Positions 24,243 to 34,200 of a stretch of DNA of 64,000 nucleotides are shown piece after piece (position 1 is the stretch's first letter; each line of letters opens with the position of its first letter). The notes under the pieces are model-generated. The model did no database searches and was not told where the DNA came from. It was given only the letters and a program-made list of their open reading frames with translations. The position numbers and the translations under genes were made by a program. Source of the stretch: Thalassobius sp034670005 (GTDB taxonomy: Bacteria > Pseudomonadota > Alphaproteobacteria > Rhodobacterales > Rhodobacteraceae); NCBI RefSeq assembly GCF_034670005.1, contig NZ_JAXMOH010000003.1, positions 62,001 to 126,000 on the forward strand, in the 5' to 3' direction.

Positions 24243-25459
24243 CACGAAGCCTCCCGCAGGTCGAGTTCGTCCTGAATCATCTCGATCACCGCATCGGTCA
24301 CTTCCGCCCCCGAGGAACTGACCTCCCATGCGGCATGGGCCATTGCAGCAGCCTGATCGGGGGCCGACAGTTGCGTCACCGCGCTGGCCAGCGTATCGGC
24401 ATCGCGCACGATCCGCGCCGCGCCAGCGGCGGAAAACCGGCTGTAGCCGGGCAGGTACCGGCTCACATTGGGGCCATAAAGGATCGCCGATCCCAACGCC
24501 CCAGGTTCATACGGGTCGCGGCCACCATGACCCGATAACAATGAACTGCCCATGAAGGTGATCGGCGACAGCCGATACCACAGCCCCATTTCGCCACGGG
24601 TGTCGGCCAACAGGATCTGGGTGGTTTCTTCCGGATAATCGCCCTGCGACCATTCCGCGACGGTCCAGCCGCGCGCGCGCAGTTCGCGCGCGATCTGCGG
24701 CCCCTTGGTTTCGTCATCCGGCACCAGGATCAGCAGTTGCCGATGGGCGAACCGCATCGCCGACCGGTGCGCCTGACTCACGATGTCGATTTCGTCATGC
24801 TGCACCATCGCGGCCAGCCAGACCGGCCGCCCGGCCAGCGTCGCGGCCAGCGCGTCACGGGTGGCTTCGTCGCAATTGAGCGCCGCGCGGCCTTCCTGTA
24901 ACGCCCCGATGGCCAGAACGGCGTCACTTGACAGCCCGATCCGGCGCAGCCGTTGCGCGGCGGCGGCATCGCTGGCCATGATCTTGCGGAACCGGCGCAG
25001 GATGCCGCGGCTCATATCCGGCAGCCAGCGAAACCGCGCCTCTTCCAGCGCGGCCGCTTCGGCATCGACCAGATAGAGCGGCACATTGCTGCGCGCCGTC
25101 AGTTCAATTGCTGCCGGGCGCAGATGGCCGCTGGTCCACAGGCAAAGGTCGGGGCGCCAATGGTCCAGAAACCGATGGATCGCAGGCACCGATTCTTCGG
25201 GGATCTGCTGCCAGATCACACAGCGTTTCAGGTGATCGGGCCGCGACAGCCCCGGTGACGTGGTCAACAGGAACCTGATCCCGGGGCGCAGCAATTCCAG
25301 CCGGTGAAACAGTTGCAGGATCGCCGCGGCGCGGGGCAATGACGACACATGCGCCCAGATCAGTTCGCCGTCGGGCCGGTCGATATCGAAATCGATCCGG
25401 TCGCGTGGCGCGCGCCGTGCAAGGGCCATATAGGCCACCAGACTGAGAGAAGGCGCCAT
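24242..25459 (-). CDS. waaA: 3-deoxy-D-manno-octulosonic acid transferase
   Basis: 405 residues of the Kdo transferase family (GT30), which adds Kdo to lipid IVA. The N-terminal GT-B half has RPDGELIWAHVSSLPRAAAI and PDLCLWTSGHLRPAAIELT; the C-terminal half has LLADTRGEMGLWYRLSPITF, MGSSLLSGHGGRDPYEPGAL and AILYGPNVSRY. Several elements differ from E. coli WaaA (IWAHVSS for the usual IWIHAVSVGE, and GHLRPAAI for the ELWP motif), a divergent form that occurs beside DUF4170 in this group. It is in one unit with lpxK downstream and DUF4170 upstream. Confidence 0.88.
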   Translation of the reverse strand: MAPSLSLVAYMALARRAPRDRIDFDIDRPDGELIWAHVSSLPRAAAILQLFHRLELLRPGIRFLLTTSPGLSRPDHLKRCVIWQQIPEESVPAIHRFLDHWRPDLCLWTSGHLRPAAIELTARSNVPLYLVDAEAAALEEARFRWLPDMSRGILRRFRKIMASDAAAAQRLRRIGLSSDAVLAIGALQEGRAALNCDEATRDALAATLAGRPVWLAAMVQHDEIDIVSQAHRSAMRFAHRQLLILVPDDETKGPQIARELRARGWTVAEWSQGDYPEETTQILLADTRGEMGLWYRLSPITFMGSSLLSGHGGRDPYEPGALGSAILYGPNVSRYLPGYSRFSAAGAARIVRDADTLASAVTQLSAPDQAAAMAHAAWEVSSSGAEVTDAVIEMIQDELDLREAS

Positions 25460-25469
25460 CGGGTCCCGA

Positions 25470-25712
25470 TCAACCCAGTTCTTCGGTCGGCGACACTTCC
25501 GCTTCTTCATCGCGCAGGCGATGGATATGGGCAATGTAATACCGGGTATGGGCGTTATCGACGGTCCGCTGCGCCTCGGATTTCCAGGCGTCATAGGCCG
25601 AATTGTAATCCGGGAACATGCCGACGATATGGATGTCGTCGACATCCTTGAAAACGTTCTTGGACGGATCGACGAGTTCGCCGCCAAAGACGAGATGCAG
25701 GCGCTGGGTCAT
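25470..25712 (-). CDS. DUF4170 family protein
   Basis: 80 residues from the ATG at 25712: TQRLHLVFGGELVDPSKNVF, then VDDIHIVGMFPDYNSAYDAW and ARYYIAHIHRL-like TRYYIAHIHRLRDEEAE. It is a small DUF4170 protein of unknown function, regularly placed in front of the Kdo transferase gene in Rhodobacterales. Its stop is 10 bp upstream of waaA. It is preceded by a 163-bp AT-leaning gap (25713-25875) in which I see no gene. Confidence 0.88.
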   Translation of the reverse strand: MTQRLHLVFGGELVDPSKNVFKDVDDIHIVGMFPDYNSAYDAWKSEAQRTVDNAHTRYYIAHIHRLRDEEAEVSPTEELG

Positions 25713-25875
25713 TGAAGTCTCCTGACAGGACGGGGTCAATCTACGCGGTGACGCCTTATGCCGCAAGGCGGCGATGGCGCGGCCGTCCCACCCGGACGAT
25801 GGGACGCAGGATCGGTGCGATACCGGCGTGTCTTCACGCGGCTTCTGTATATCCGGAATGTTGGATATATTTATC

Positions 25876-26661
25876 CTACGGCCAGTTGGCCAAGCGGCGG
25901 GCGATATCGCCATGCACCGCGGCCCCTGCCGCGATCACACCCTTGACCTTGGGATGGGGATTGTTGAACCGCAGCGGCCTGCCGCGGACATCTGACACTG
26001 TCGCACCGGCTTCGCGCAGGATCAGATCGCCCGCCGCGATATCCCATTCCCAGCTGTCGCGCAGGGTCATCATCGCGTCGTAACGGCCTTCGGCGACAAG
26101 GCTCAGCCGATAGGCCAGCGATGGGCGGTAGGATCGTCTGACCTCCGGCACCTGCTGACCCTTCCAGTTGGTCGGCGTGTAATTCGGCTTGGCCGCCAGA
26201 ACCGACGCCCCGGTCAAATCCTGCCGTTCAGACACCTTGATCGGTTGCCCGTTCAGAAATGCACCCTGTCCTTCTGCGGCGGTATAAAGCTTGTCCTTCT
26301 CCGGCAGGTAGATCGCGGCGGCCGTCACCACGCCGTTTTCCGCCACCGCAAGCGAATGCGCCCATGTCGGCGACCCTTCGATGAAACTGCGGGTCCCATC
26401 CAGTGGATCGACGATGAAAACCCGCGGCCGGGTCAGCCGGTGCGCGGTGTCTTCATCTTCTTCCGACAACCAGCCATAAGATGGACGCGCCCCGATCAGC
26501 CGCGCATGCAGGGCGCTGTTCACCGCCAGGTCGGCCTCGGTCACGGGGCCCTGATCGCCCGGTTTGTTCCATGCCCGCGCCGTCGGACCGCTATACCCAA
26601 GGGCGATGTCCCCGGCCTCGCGGGCCGCTTCGATCAGCAGGTCCAGATCAGTCGCCGGCAA
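25876..26661 (-). CDS. cysQ: 3'(2'),5'-bisphosphate nucleotidase / IMPase family (CysQ-like)
   Basis: 261 residues of the inositol monophosphatase superfamily. Metal-binding motifs: WLSEEDED with Glu67, VFIVDPLDGTRSFIEG (D85, D88) and SWEWDIAAGDLILREAG near the C-terminus. The layout fits CysQ, which removes 3'-phosphoadenosine 5'-phosphate. The first start available after an in-frame stop is TTG at 26661, giving a 14-bp overlap with pmbA. No better start is seen close by. It is in the same direction as pmbA and the lipid A genes. Confidence 0.87.
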   Translation of the reverse strand: MPATDLDLLIEAAREAGDIALGYSGPTARAWNKPGDQGPVTEADLAVNSALHARLIGARPSYGWLSEEDEDTAHRLTRPRVFIVDPLDGTRSFIEGSPTWAHSLAVAENGVVTAAAIYLPEKDKLYTAAEGQGAFLNGQPIKVSERQDLTGASVLAAKPNYTPTNWKGQQVPEVRRSYRPSLAYRLSLVAEGRYDAMMTLRDSWEWDIAAGDLILREAGATVSDVRGRPLRFNNPHPKVKGVIAAGAAVHGDIARRLANWP

Positions 26662-27994
26662 GGGTCAACCCCTCGACCAGAAGCGAAGGAACCACGCGGG
26701 ACAGGTAGGTGCGGGCATCGTTGGCGGGTTGAACCGATTTCAGCATGCTGCGCAGGTTGCCCGCGATGGTGCATTCGTTGACCGGGTATTGCACTTCGCC
26801 GTTTTCGACCCAAAATCCGCTGGCCCCGCGTGAATAATCGCCATTGTTGGGGTTGATCGTGGACCCAATCATCGAAGTGACCAGCAAACCGGTGCCCATG
26901 TCCCGCATCAGATCATCCCGGGTCTTGTCGCCTTGGGTCAGGGCCACGTTCCACGTCGCGGGCGATGGCGGCGCAGAGGTGCCGCGCGCCGCGTTGCCGG
27001 TCGATTGCAGTCCCAGCTTGCGCGCGGTCGCCAGATCCAGCGTCCAGCCGGTCAGCATCCCGTCGCTGACAATGGCGCGGCGTTTGGTCGGCAACCCTTC
27101 GGCATCGAACGGGCGCGATCCGGTGGCGCGCGGGCGCAACGGGTCTTCGATCAGGTCAAATCCCTTGGGCAGAACCTGTTCGCCCATCGCCTCCAGCAAC
27201 CACGACGACCCGCGCGCGATGGCGCTGCCATTGATCGCGCCCAACAGGTGCCCGATCAGCGACGCGGCGATACGTTCGTCGAACAGCACCGGATAGCTGC
27301 CGGTTTTCGGTTTGCGCGCATTCACCCGTTCGACCGTGCGCCGCGCGGCGGTTTCGCCGATATCTTCGGGGCTGCGCAGGTCGGATTGGAAAATGCGCAT
27401 GTCACCGTCATAATCGCGCTCCATCGCGGTCCCGGTGCCGGCGATGGCGACGCAGCTGGTGGCGCGGTCGGTACGGGCATAGCCACCGGAAAATCCGTTG
27501 CTCGCGGCCAGATGAATAAACCGCCTGCCATAGGCGGCGCTGGCCGATTGCACCTGGCTTATCCCGTCGACCGCCAAAGCCGCCGCTTCGGCGCGGCAGG
27601 CATCTTCCTGCAATGTGGCCGGGTCGGGTTCGGGTGTCGGATCGGCCATTTCCAGCGCCTCCATATCCCAGTCCCGGGCCAGCTGGCCGGGATCGGCCAG
27701 GCCGATATAAGGGTCTTCGGGGGCTTCCTTGGCCATGGCGACCGCGCGTTCGGCCATCATTGCCAATGTTTCGGGCCGGGTGTCCGACGACGATACATTG
27801 GCCTGCCGCTGCCCGATCAGGACCCGCAACCCGATATCGGTGCCTTCGGACCGGTCGGCCTGTTCCAGTGCGCCGCCACGCACGTCGATGGACACCGAGG
27901 TGTCGGTCACGGCGATGGCATCCGCCGCATCCGCCCCGGCCTTGCGCGCAGCGTCAAGTAGGGCATGGGTCAACTGGTCCAGGTTTTGGGTCAT
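26648..27994 (-). CDS. pmbA: TldD/PmbA family metalloprotease
   Basis: 448 residues, the usual length for PmbA (TldE). Elements: ALLDAARKAGADAADAIAVT, LEQADRSEGTDIGLRVLIGQ, FPVLFDERIAASLIGHLLGA-like YPVLFDERIAASLIGHLLGA, NAARGTSAPPSPATWNVALT and TGLLVTSMIGSTINPNNGDY with SRGASGFWVENGEVQYPVNE. In E. coli TldD and PmbA form a hetero-oligomer that digests unfolded peptides and matures microcin B17. PmbA lacks the zinc HExxxH motif, and I see none here. No tldD is in the window. Confidence 0.93.
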   Translation of the reverse strand: MTQNLDQLTHALLDAARKAGADAADAIAVTDTSVSIDVRGGALEQADRSEGTDIGLRVLIGQRQANVSSSDTRPETLAMMAERAVAMAKEAPEDPYIGLADPGQLARDWDMEALEMADPTPEPDPATLQEDACRAEAAALAVDGISQVQSASAAYGRRFIHLAASNGFSGGYARTDRATSCVAIAGTGTAMERDYDGDMRIFQSDLRSPEDIGETAARRTVERVNARKPKTGSYPVLFDERIAASLIGHLLGAINGSAIARGSSWLLEAMGEQVLPKGFDLIEDPLRPRATGSRPFDAEGLPTKRRAIVSDGMLTGWTLDLATARKLGLQSTGNAARGTSAPPSPATWNVALTQGDKTRDDLMRDMGTGLLVTSMIGSTINPNNGDYSRGASGFWVENGEVQYPVNECTIAGNLRSMLKSVQPANDARTYLSRVVPSLLVEGLTLAGD

Positions 27995-28077
27995 GGCTTC
28001 AATCGCAATTCAAAAGGTCCAAGTCAGGTAAACCGCCAAGGCTCTCAGTGCAAGTTACCCGGCAAGTTACCGGCACA

Positions 28078-28110
28078 AAAAGGGCTACGGACATTTGCCC
28101 GTAGCCCAAA
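28078..28110 (-). terminator. Terminator after the DUF2125 gene
   Basis: A 9-bp stem, GGGCTACGG (28082-28090) with CCGTAGCCC (28099-28107), 24 bp after the DUF2125 stop on the minus strand, followed there by TTTTTG. It separates the gene from pmbA. Confidence 0.8.
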
Positions 28111-28130
28111 ATTGCACCGTTCTGGCTAGA

Positions 28131-29648
28131 TTATTTCAGCCGTTGACCATTGGCCAGAACATGGCCCTGATCGTTGATCTCGATGGTCGATTTCAGGCTG
28201 TCGGGCCCGTCGCCCGGCACCGCGAACATGCCGATCATCATCCGGGTGCCCATGGCGTCATCTTCGGGGATGAATCCCATCGCCACCAGCTTGTCCAGCA
28301 GCGCATTGCCCCCCGACAGCGCCAGGTTCAGCACCCCTTCGGGGCGTGGCATGCCATCGAACGACACCATATCGGTGTTGTCGAAGGTAAACGCGCCCTT
28401 GCCGGTCAGTTCGGCGCCGACCGCGCGGACGGTCAGGTCCTTGACGTCAAGTGCGTGCAATTCGCCGGGTGCGGCCTCTCCGATCGTTTCCATTTCCGCC
28501 GGATCGAAGATGTTGGCCATGACCTTGGCCTTGCCGACCAGATCGATGGCGATGGTCGCCGGATCGCGCGGCAATTGGCCCGCCGGATCGAACATGCCCC
28601 AGATCATGTCGGAAATGGTGAAATCGCCCAGTGTGAATGCAAGACGGAAATCCTGCGGCTCATCTGATTGGGCGACCGGAATATCCATTGCGAAACCGGA
28701 TTTCGCCATCGCCAATTCTACCGGGAAGGGCAGATCGGGCACTTGCATGGTCATCTGCGCACCGGTGGATTCAAACGCGTAGCCAAGCTTGTCGGAATTC
28801 ATCTGTACGGTGAACTGGCCCGATTTCGAACTGCCGCTGCCGCTGGCGTTGTCCCCATCGCCGGAGAAGGCGAATTCGGCTTGGCCGCCCTGATGTGCGA
28901 ACGTGCCATCGACCGAAAAACCGGCGGCAAGTGCGGCCGCCATATCCTGAAAGTCGACACCCTTCGGCATCTCGGCGGCGAAATTGGAACTCAGCCCGTT
29001 CAACTGTCCCTTCAGCATCACCTTGTCGGCGGCATTGTCGGGATTGGCCATGTCGATGAGGTAAAACAGGCTCTCGGCGCGGAAATCCTGTTTGCGGGTC
29101 TTGATATCCGTGCCGCCGGTACTGGAATTGCCACTGACGTTGTTCAGCGTGAAATTGGCGTCGCCCATTTCGACGGGGTTGCCGCTTTCCACAATACCAG
29201 CCAGCGCCATCCCCATTGATGCCGCAGAATAGGTGGTGGTCATGTTTTCGGGCGTGCCCGACACCACCATGGCCAGCCCGGTGGTGGTGTAATTCACCGT
29301 GATATCGACCGGGTTTTCGTCCTTTGCCTCGACATGAACGTCAATCGGCATGATCGCGGGGAGCTGAACCGAAACGGTGCCGTCGCCATTGTCGTGAAAC
29401 TTCACCCCGGTCAGCGCCACGTCAACCGTGCCCTCGTCTTCGGGCAGCGTGATGTTCATCTTAAGGTCGGTAATCTGCAAATCGCCGCCTGACATGTTTT
29501 CCTGCGCCGAAATATCATAGCCGTACCCGGCCAGCTGCGATTTCCAGTCGCCCCAGACGTCGGTCGGTTTGACGTCAGCCCAAGCAGCCGTGGCGGACAG
29601 AAGAATTGCCGCGATCAGCGGCGTTTTGAAAGTAACAGCATTTTTCAT
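28131..29648 (-). CDS. DUF2125 periplasmic protein
   Basis: 505 residues with a signal peptide (TFKTPLIAAILLSATAAWAD) and a DUF2125-type body: VWGDWKSQLAGYGYDISAQE, long strands such as GLAMVVSGTPENMTTTYSA, QMTMQVPDLPFPVELAMAKS and GFAMDIPVAQSDEPQDFRLA. DUF2125 proteins are common in alphaproteobacteria; the long strand-rich body suggests an extended beta architecture in the periplasm or outer membrane. Function unknown. The middle carries a Gly/Ser-rich linker (GDGDNASGSGSSKSG). Followed by its own terminator, so probably monocistronic. Confidence 0.85.
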   Translation of the reverse strand: MKNAVTFKTPLIAAILLSATAAWADVKPTDVWGDWKSQLAGYGYDISAQENMSGGDLQITDLKMNITLPEDEGTVDVALTGVKFHDNGDGTVSVQLPAIMPIDVHVEAKDENPVDITVNYTTTGLAMVVSGTPENMTTTYSAASMGMALAGIVESGNPVEMGDANFTLNNVSGNSSTGGTDIKTRKQDFRAESLFYLIDMANPDNAADKVMLKGQLNGLSSNFAAEMPKGVDFQDMAAALAAGFSVDGTFAHQGGQAEFAFSGDGDNASGSGSSKSGQFTVQMNSDKLGYAFESTGAQMTMQVPDLPFPVELAMAKSGFAMDIPVAQSDEPQDFRLAFTLGDFTISDMIWGMFDPAGQLPRDPATIAIDLVGKAKVMANIFDPAEMETIGEAAPGELHALDVKDLTVRAVGAELTGKGAFTFDNTDMVSFDGMPRPEGVLNLALSGGNALLDKLVAMGFIPEDDAMGTRMMIGMFAVPGDGPDSLKSTIEINDQGHVLANGQRLK

Positions 29649-29774
29649 GAAAGGACCTTTCCCCCAATAAACTTGCCGTAAGCTTCCGCTTTTGAATTGT
29701 CGGGGTCAAGGGCATACGGGCTGGACCCGGCGCGGCGCGCGGTTTACCCCTGATCACAACTGAGGAGATGCAAT

Positions 29775-30521
29775 ATGACAGAAATCAAAGGTCAAACAGT
29801 CCTGATCACCGGCGCCAGCCGCGGTATCGGTGCAGCCGCCGCGCGGGAATTCGCCGCGGCCGGGGCGAATGTGGTCCTGATGGCCCGCTCGGCCGATGCC
29901 ATCGAAGAAATCGCGGCGGAAATCGGCGGTCTTGCCGTCACCGGCGACGTTGCCGACTATGGCGATATGGACCGCGCCGTTGCGGCTGCGGTGGACCGGT
30001 TCGGCGGTCTGGATATCCTGATCAACAATGCCGGTGTGATCGAACCCGTAGCCTCGATTCTCGAAGCCGATGCCGACGGTTGGGGCACTGCCATCGACAT
30101 CAACCTCAAGGGAGTTTTCAACGGGATGCGGGCGGCACTGCCGGGCATGGTGGCAAAGGGCGCGGGCACCATCATCACCATCAGTTCCGGCGCGGCACAC
30201 AGCCCGCTGGAAGGCTGGAGCCATTATTGCAGCTCCAAGGCGGGGGCGGCGATGCTGACCCGCTGCGCCGATCTGGAATGCCGCGACAAGGGCATCCGCA
30301 TCATGGGCCTGTCGCCGGGCACGGTGGCGACCCAGATGCAACGCGAAATCAAGGCCAGCGGCATCAACCCGGTCTCGGAACTGAACTGGGAAGACCACGT
30401 TCCCCCCGAATGGCCCGCCAAATGCCTGCTGTGGATGTGTGGACCCGCCGGTGACGGGCTGTGCGGCGAAGAAGTGTCGCTGCGCGATGCCGACGTGCGC
30501 GAACAGGTGGGGCTGGCATGA
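29775..30521 (+). CDS. Short-chain dehydrogenase/reductase
   Basis: 248 residues, a classical SDR: TGASRGIG cofactor motif (12-19), NNAG (84-87), catalytic S138, Y151 and K155 in the YCSSK motif. The charged residues following the second strand (ARSA) favour NADP(H) only weakly. The substrate is unknown, but the gene overlaps an enoyl-CoA hydratase gene by 4 bp, which points to acyl-CoA or a related acid pathway. It is divergent from the DUF2125 gene over a 126-bp gap. Confidence 0.9.
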   Translation: MTEIKGQTVLITGASRGIGAAAAREFAAAGANVVLMARSADAIEEIAAEIGGLAVTGDVADYGDMDRAVAAAVDRFGGLDILINNAGVIEPVASILEADADGWGTAIDINLKGVFNGMRAALPGMVAKGAGTIITISSGAAHSPLEGWSHYCSSKAGAAMLTRCADLECRDKGIRIMGLSPGTVATQMQREIKASGINPVSELNWEDHVPPEWPAKCLLWMCGPAGDGLCGEEVSLRDADVREQVGLA

Positions 30522-31123
30522 TCGAACTGGAACAGGATAACGGGCTTTGGGTCGTCACGATCAATCGCCCCGACAAGGCCAATTCGCTGACCGGCGACAT
30601 GCTGGAACGGCTGTGCGAAATCGCCGAATCCGCGCAGGCGGCCCGGGTGCTGATCCTGACCGGTGCGGGCAAGGTGTTCAGCGCCGGGGCCGATCTGGAC
30701 GCAGCCAAGGCCGGGCTTGCGACTTCGCCGCTGTGGGAACGCCTGTCAGGCGCCATCGCGGCGTTGCCGGGGCTGACCATTGCGGCGCTGAACGGCACGC
30801 TGGCGGGCGGCGCCAACGGCATGGCACTGGCCTGTGATATCCGTCTGGCGGTGCCGGGGGCCAAGGTGTTTTACCCGGTAATGAAACTGGGCTATCTGCC
30901 GCAACCATCCGATCCGAAACGGATGGCGGCGCTGATCGGTCCGGCCCGGACCAAGCTGATCCTGATGGGCGGTCAGAAAATCACCGCCGAGGAGGCGGTC
31001 GATTTTGGTCTGGTCGACCGGCTGGTCGAAGGCGACGTTGTCGCCGCGGCCAAGGAAATCGCCGTGGATACCTTGGCTGCCCGGCCCGAGATCGCGGCAG
31101 GGATCAAAGATATGTGCCGCTGA
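30518..31123 (+). CDS. Enoyl-CoA hydratase/isomerase family protein
   Basis: 201 residues, on the short side for the crotonase family (usually ~255). It has the oxyanion-hole elements FSAGADLDAAK and LNGTLAGGANGMALACDIRL. Catalytic Glu positions of the hydratases (around GGGCEL.. and PE.GLG..P) are not conserved: the second region reads YPVMKLGYLPQPSD, so it may be an isomerase-type or other crotonase activity. The C-terminal helical part is truncated after GLVDRLVEGDVVAAAKEIAV. Coupled to the SDR gene by a 4-bp ATGA overlap and followed by a strong terminator. Confidence 0.87.
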   Translation: MIELEQDNGLWVVTINRPDKANSLTGDMLERLCEIAESAQAARVLILTGAGKVFSAGADLDAAKAGLATSPLWERLSGAIAALPGLTIAALNGTLAGGANGMALACDIRLAVPGAKVFYPVMKLGYLPQPSDPKRMAALIGPARTKLILMGGQKITAEEAVDFGLVDRLVEGDVVAAAKEIAVDTLAARPEIAAGIKDMCR

Positions 31124-31166
31124 CCGCGCGACGCGTAAAACACCGAAATCGCAGGATGAAATGACG

Positions 31167-31200
31167 ACGGCGGCATGTTTCAATGCCGCCGTATGTTTTT
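31167..31200 (+). terminator. Terminator after the SDR/enoyl-CoA hydratase pair
   Basis: A perfect 10-bp stem (31167-31176 with 31183-31192, loop GTTTCA) followed by ATGTTTTT, 44 bp after the hydratase stop. It faces the end of the convergent large RTX gene. Confidence 0.88.
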
Positions 31201-31219
31201 CGTAAGGCGGGCCGCGTGA

Positions 31220-34200
31220 TCAGGTCAGCAGGTCGTGGGTAACCCCATCCAACACCAGGTTGATGCTGTCCTGACCACCGCCATCGACCAGCGCCCACAT
31301 GATCTGCCCGGTCGGGCGATAGATCACGAAGGCTTCCTGGACACCGGCAACACCGGCATTGGCGGTTTCGGCCAGATTGATCTGGAACTGACCGGCCGAA
31401 GCGCCGCTTTGACCAAAGACCAGAACATCGCCGTCCGTCGCCGAATAATCCTGAATCCAGTCAGAACCATGATCTGCAATCCCCAGATGGAAGAACCGGT
31501 CGCCGCCAGCGCCGCCATTGACCCGGTCATAGCCGAAACCGCCATTGATGAAGTCATCACCATCGCCGCCGAAGATCAGGTCCGACCAGGCTTGCCCGGT
31601 CAGTTCATCGTCGCCGGTACCGCCGATCACCGTATCGACACCGAAACCACCGATAATCGTGTCGTTTCCGCCATCGCCGCGCAGTTCGTCATTGCCAAAG
31701 CCGCCGTCGATGAAGTCGTTGCCGTCGCCGCCGAAGACGACATCGCGCAGATCGGCCTCGGTTGCGCCGCCGGTAATGCTGTCATTGCCTCCGTTGCCGT
31801 TCAGCGTGTCAGGACCGTCCAGTCCCAAAATGGTGTCATTACCGTCCCCGCCGATCAACCTGTCCGGTCCGGGCGTGCCGGTTAGGGTCAGGTTGTTGGT
31901 GACGACCGTATCCGTGGCCGCACTTGTGACCATCTCATCGGTGCCCTGACCGTCGGTATAGCTGACCATCAGCGATACGACCGTCCCGATATCCGCGCTG
32001 GTAAGCTCATAGCTCGCGGATGTCGCGCCGGTGATTGCGGTACCATCGCGCAGCCACTGGAAGGACAAAGTGCCCAACCCGTCAGCATCGGCCAGAGTGG
32101 AGGTGTCCGAGGTAAGCGTCTGACCGCTTTCCGCCGTGCCCGAAACGGTAACGGCCCCGGTTGGGGCATCGTTGACGTTGTCTACCGTAGCGGTGGGGTC
32201 GCTGGTGATGCTCTCGTCGGTATCGAAGCCATCGGTATAGGTGACGCGGACCGAAATCTGTTCGCCAACATCCTCTTGCGTCAGACCGTAGGTGCCCCCG
32301 TTTGCACCGGTGATATCGGTGCCACCACGCATCCACTGGAACGAAAACGGACCAAGACCGTCCGCATCGGCCACGCTGCTTGTGTCCGCTGTCAGGGTTG
32401 ACCCCTGCGCGGCGGTTCCGCTGATCCCGACATCGCCGGTCGGGGCGGTGTTACGCGGCACACCCGACATCGTCAGGGTCGAACCGTCACCCAGGTTGAC
32501 CACCCGATCACCAGACCCATTCTCGGAAAAGGTTACTTCAGCCTGTTCCGCGGCGCTGAGATTCGAGAAATCCAGCGTGTCTTCGGTCGCATCAAAATCG
32601 GTGACCGTATCGTCGCCCATGCCGTTTTCGAGAATGAAAGTATCGGCACCGCTGCCGCCGGTCAGCTGGTCGTTTCCGGCTCCGCCTTGCAGGGTATCGT
32701 CCCCGTCCCGGCCATTCAGGGTGTCGACGTTATCGCCGCCCGCCAGCATGTTGTCCTCGCTGTCGCCCCGCAGAACATCCGACTGGTCCGAACCGACAAG
32801 GTTCTCAACCGAAGTAAACGTTGCCCCGGTCGCCGCCCCGGCATTCTGGGTCGCGTCTTCCAGGTCAATCGTCACGAACGAGGAGGTTTCATAGGACACG
32901 GTATCGTTGCCGTCGCCCCCGTCGACCGTATCCGCACCGCCCAGAGGACTGATCATGTCGTCTCCGGCAAGGCCCATGATCACGTTGTCAGAACTGTCGC
33001 CCTCCAGTGTGTCGTTGAATTCCGAACCGGTCAGGTTCTCGATGCTGGAATAGGTGTCGCCACGCGCTTCACCCGAATTGCCCGAGCTGTCGTTCAGGCT
33101 CGCCGCCACTCCCGTGGCCGCGATCGAATAGTCGGCGGTGTCGGACCCGGTCCCGCCGGACATGTTATCCTCGCCGGCACCGCTGCGCAGCGTGTCGTCG
33201 CCGTTGTTGCCCGTCAGGGTGTTGTTCCCGCCACCCGCCTGCAACAGGTTGTCGCCACTGTTGCCGACCAGGGTATCGTTGAAACCCGACCCGATCAGGC
33301 CTTCGATGCTGCTATAGGTGTCGCCTGCGGCTTCACCTGTGTTCGTCGCAGAATTCGACAGGTCTGCGCGGACACCGGTTGTGGCATCGGCATAGCTTGC
33401 CGCGTCAATGGCCAACCCGCCTTCAAGCCGGTCCGCGCCAAGTCCGCCGTTCAGAACGTCATCCTCGTTATTGCCGCGCAGGGTGTCATTGCCATCCCGC
33501 CCAACAAGCGTGTCATTGCCATCAAAGCCCGTGATCACGTTCGCCGAAGCGTTCCCGCTCAACAGGTCGTCTTCGCTGCCGCCGATCAGATCTTCGATGC
33601 TGGAATAGCTGTCACCCGCAGCGGCACCGCTATTGTTGGACGCGTCTGCAAGGTCTGCAACGACGTTCGTGACTGCGTCGCGATAGCTGGCCGCGTCGCG
33701 TCCGGGGCCGCCAATCAGGTTATCGGCGCCTTCACCACCCGACAATTCGTCGTCGCCATCGCCACCCACAAGGGTGTCATCCCCGGCTTCGCCGAACAAG
33801 GTGTCGTTGCCGTCGTCGCCGTCCAGATTGTCATCGCCGCCAAAGCCGTTCAGGATATTGTTGCCGTTGGTGCCCGAAATTTCATCCGCGAAGTTGGATC
33901 CGATGACGTTTAGAATGTTGGTGTAAGTGTCGCCAACTGCATCGCCGGTATTTTCTCCGGTGGAGTTCAGATTGACGATCAGCCCCGAAGCCGAACTTCT
34001 GTAAGCGGCAAAAGAGGTGCCACCAGTGCCGATCAGGGCATCCGCCCCTGCGCCGCCATCCAGTTCATTTTCACCGCTGCCGCCCTCAAGCCGGTCATCG
34101 CCTTCATCGCCGAACAGCGTGTCATCGCCAGAGTCACCAAACAGCGTGTCGTTATCCGCACCGCCGTGCAGGATATCGTCGTCTTCTTCACCGTGGATCT

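Noticed and set aside
32687..33913. Plus-strand reading frame with repeated residues
   Set aside because: Antisense of the RTX repeats; its periodicity comes from the repeats on the other strand.
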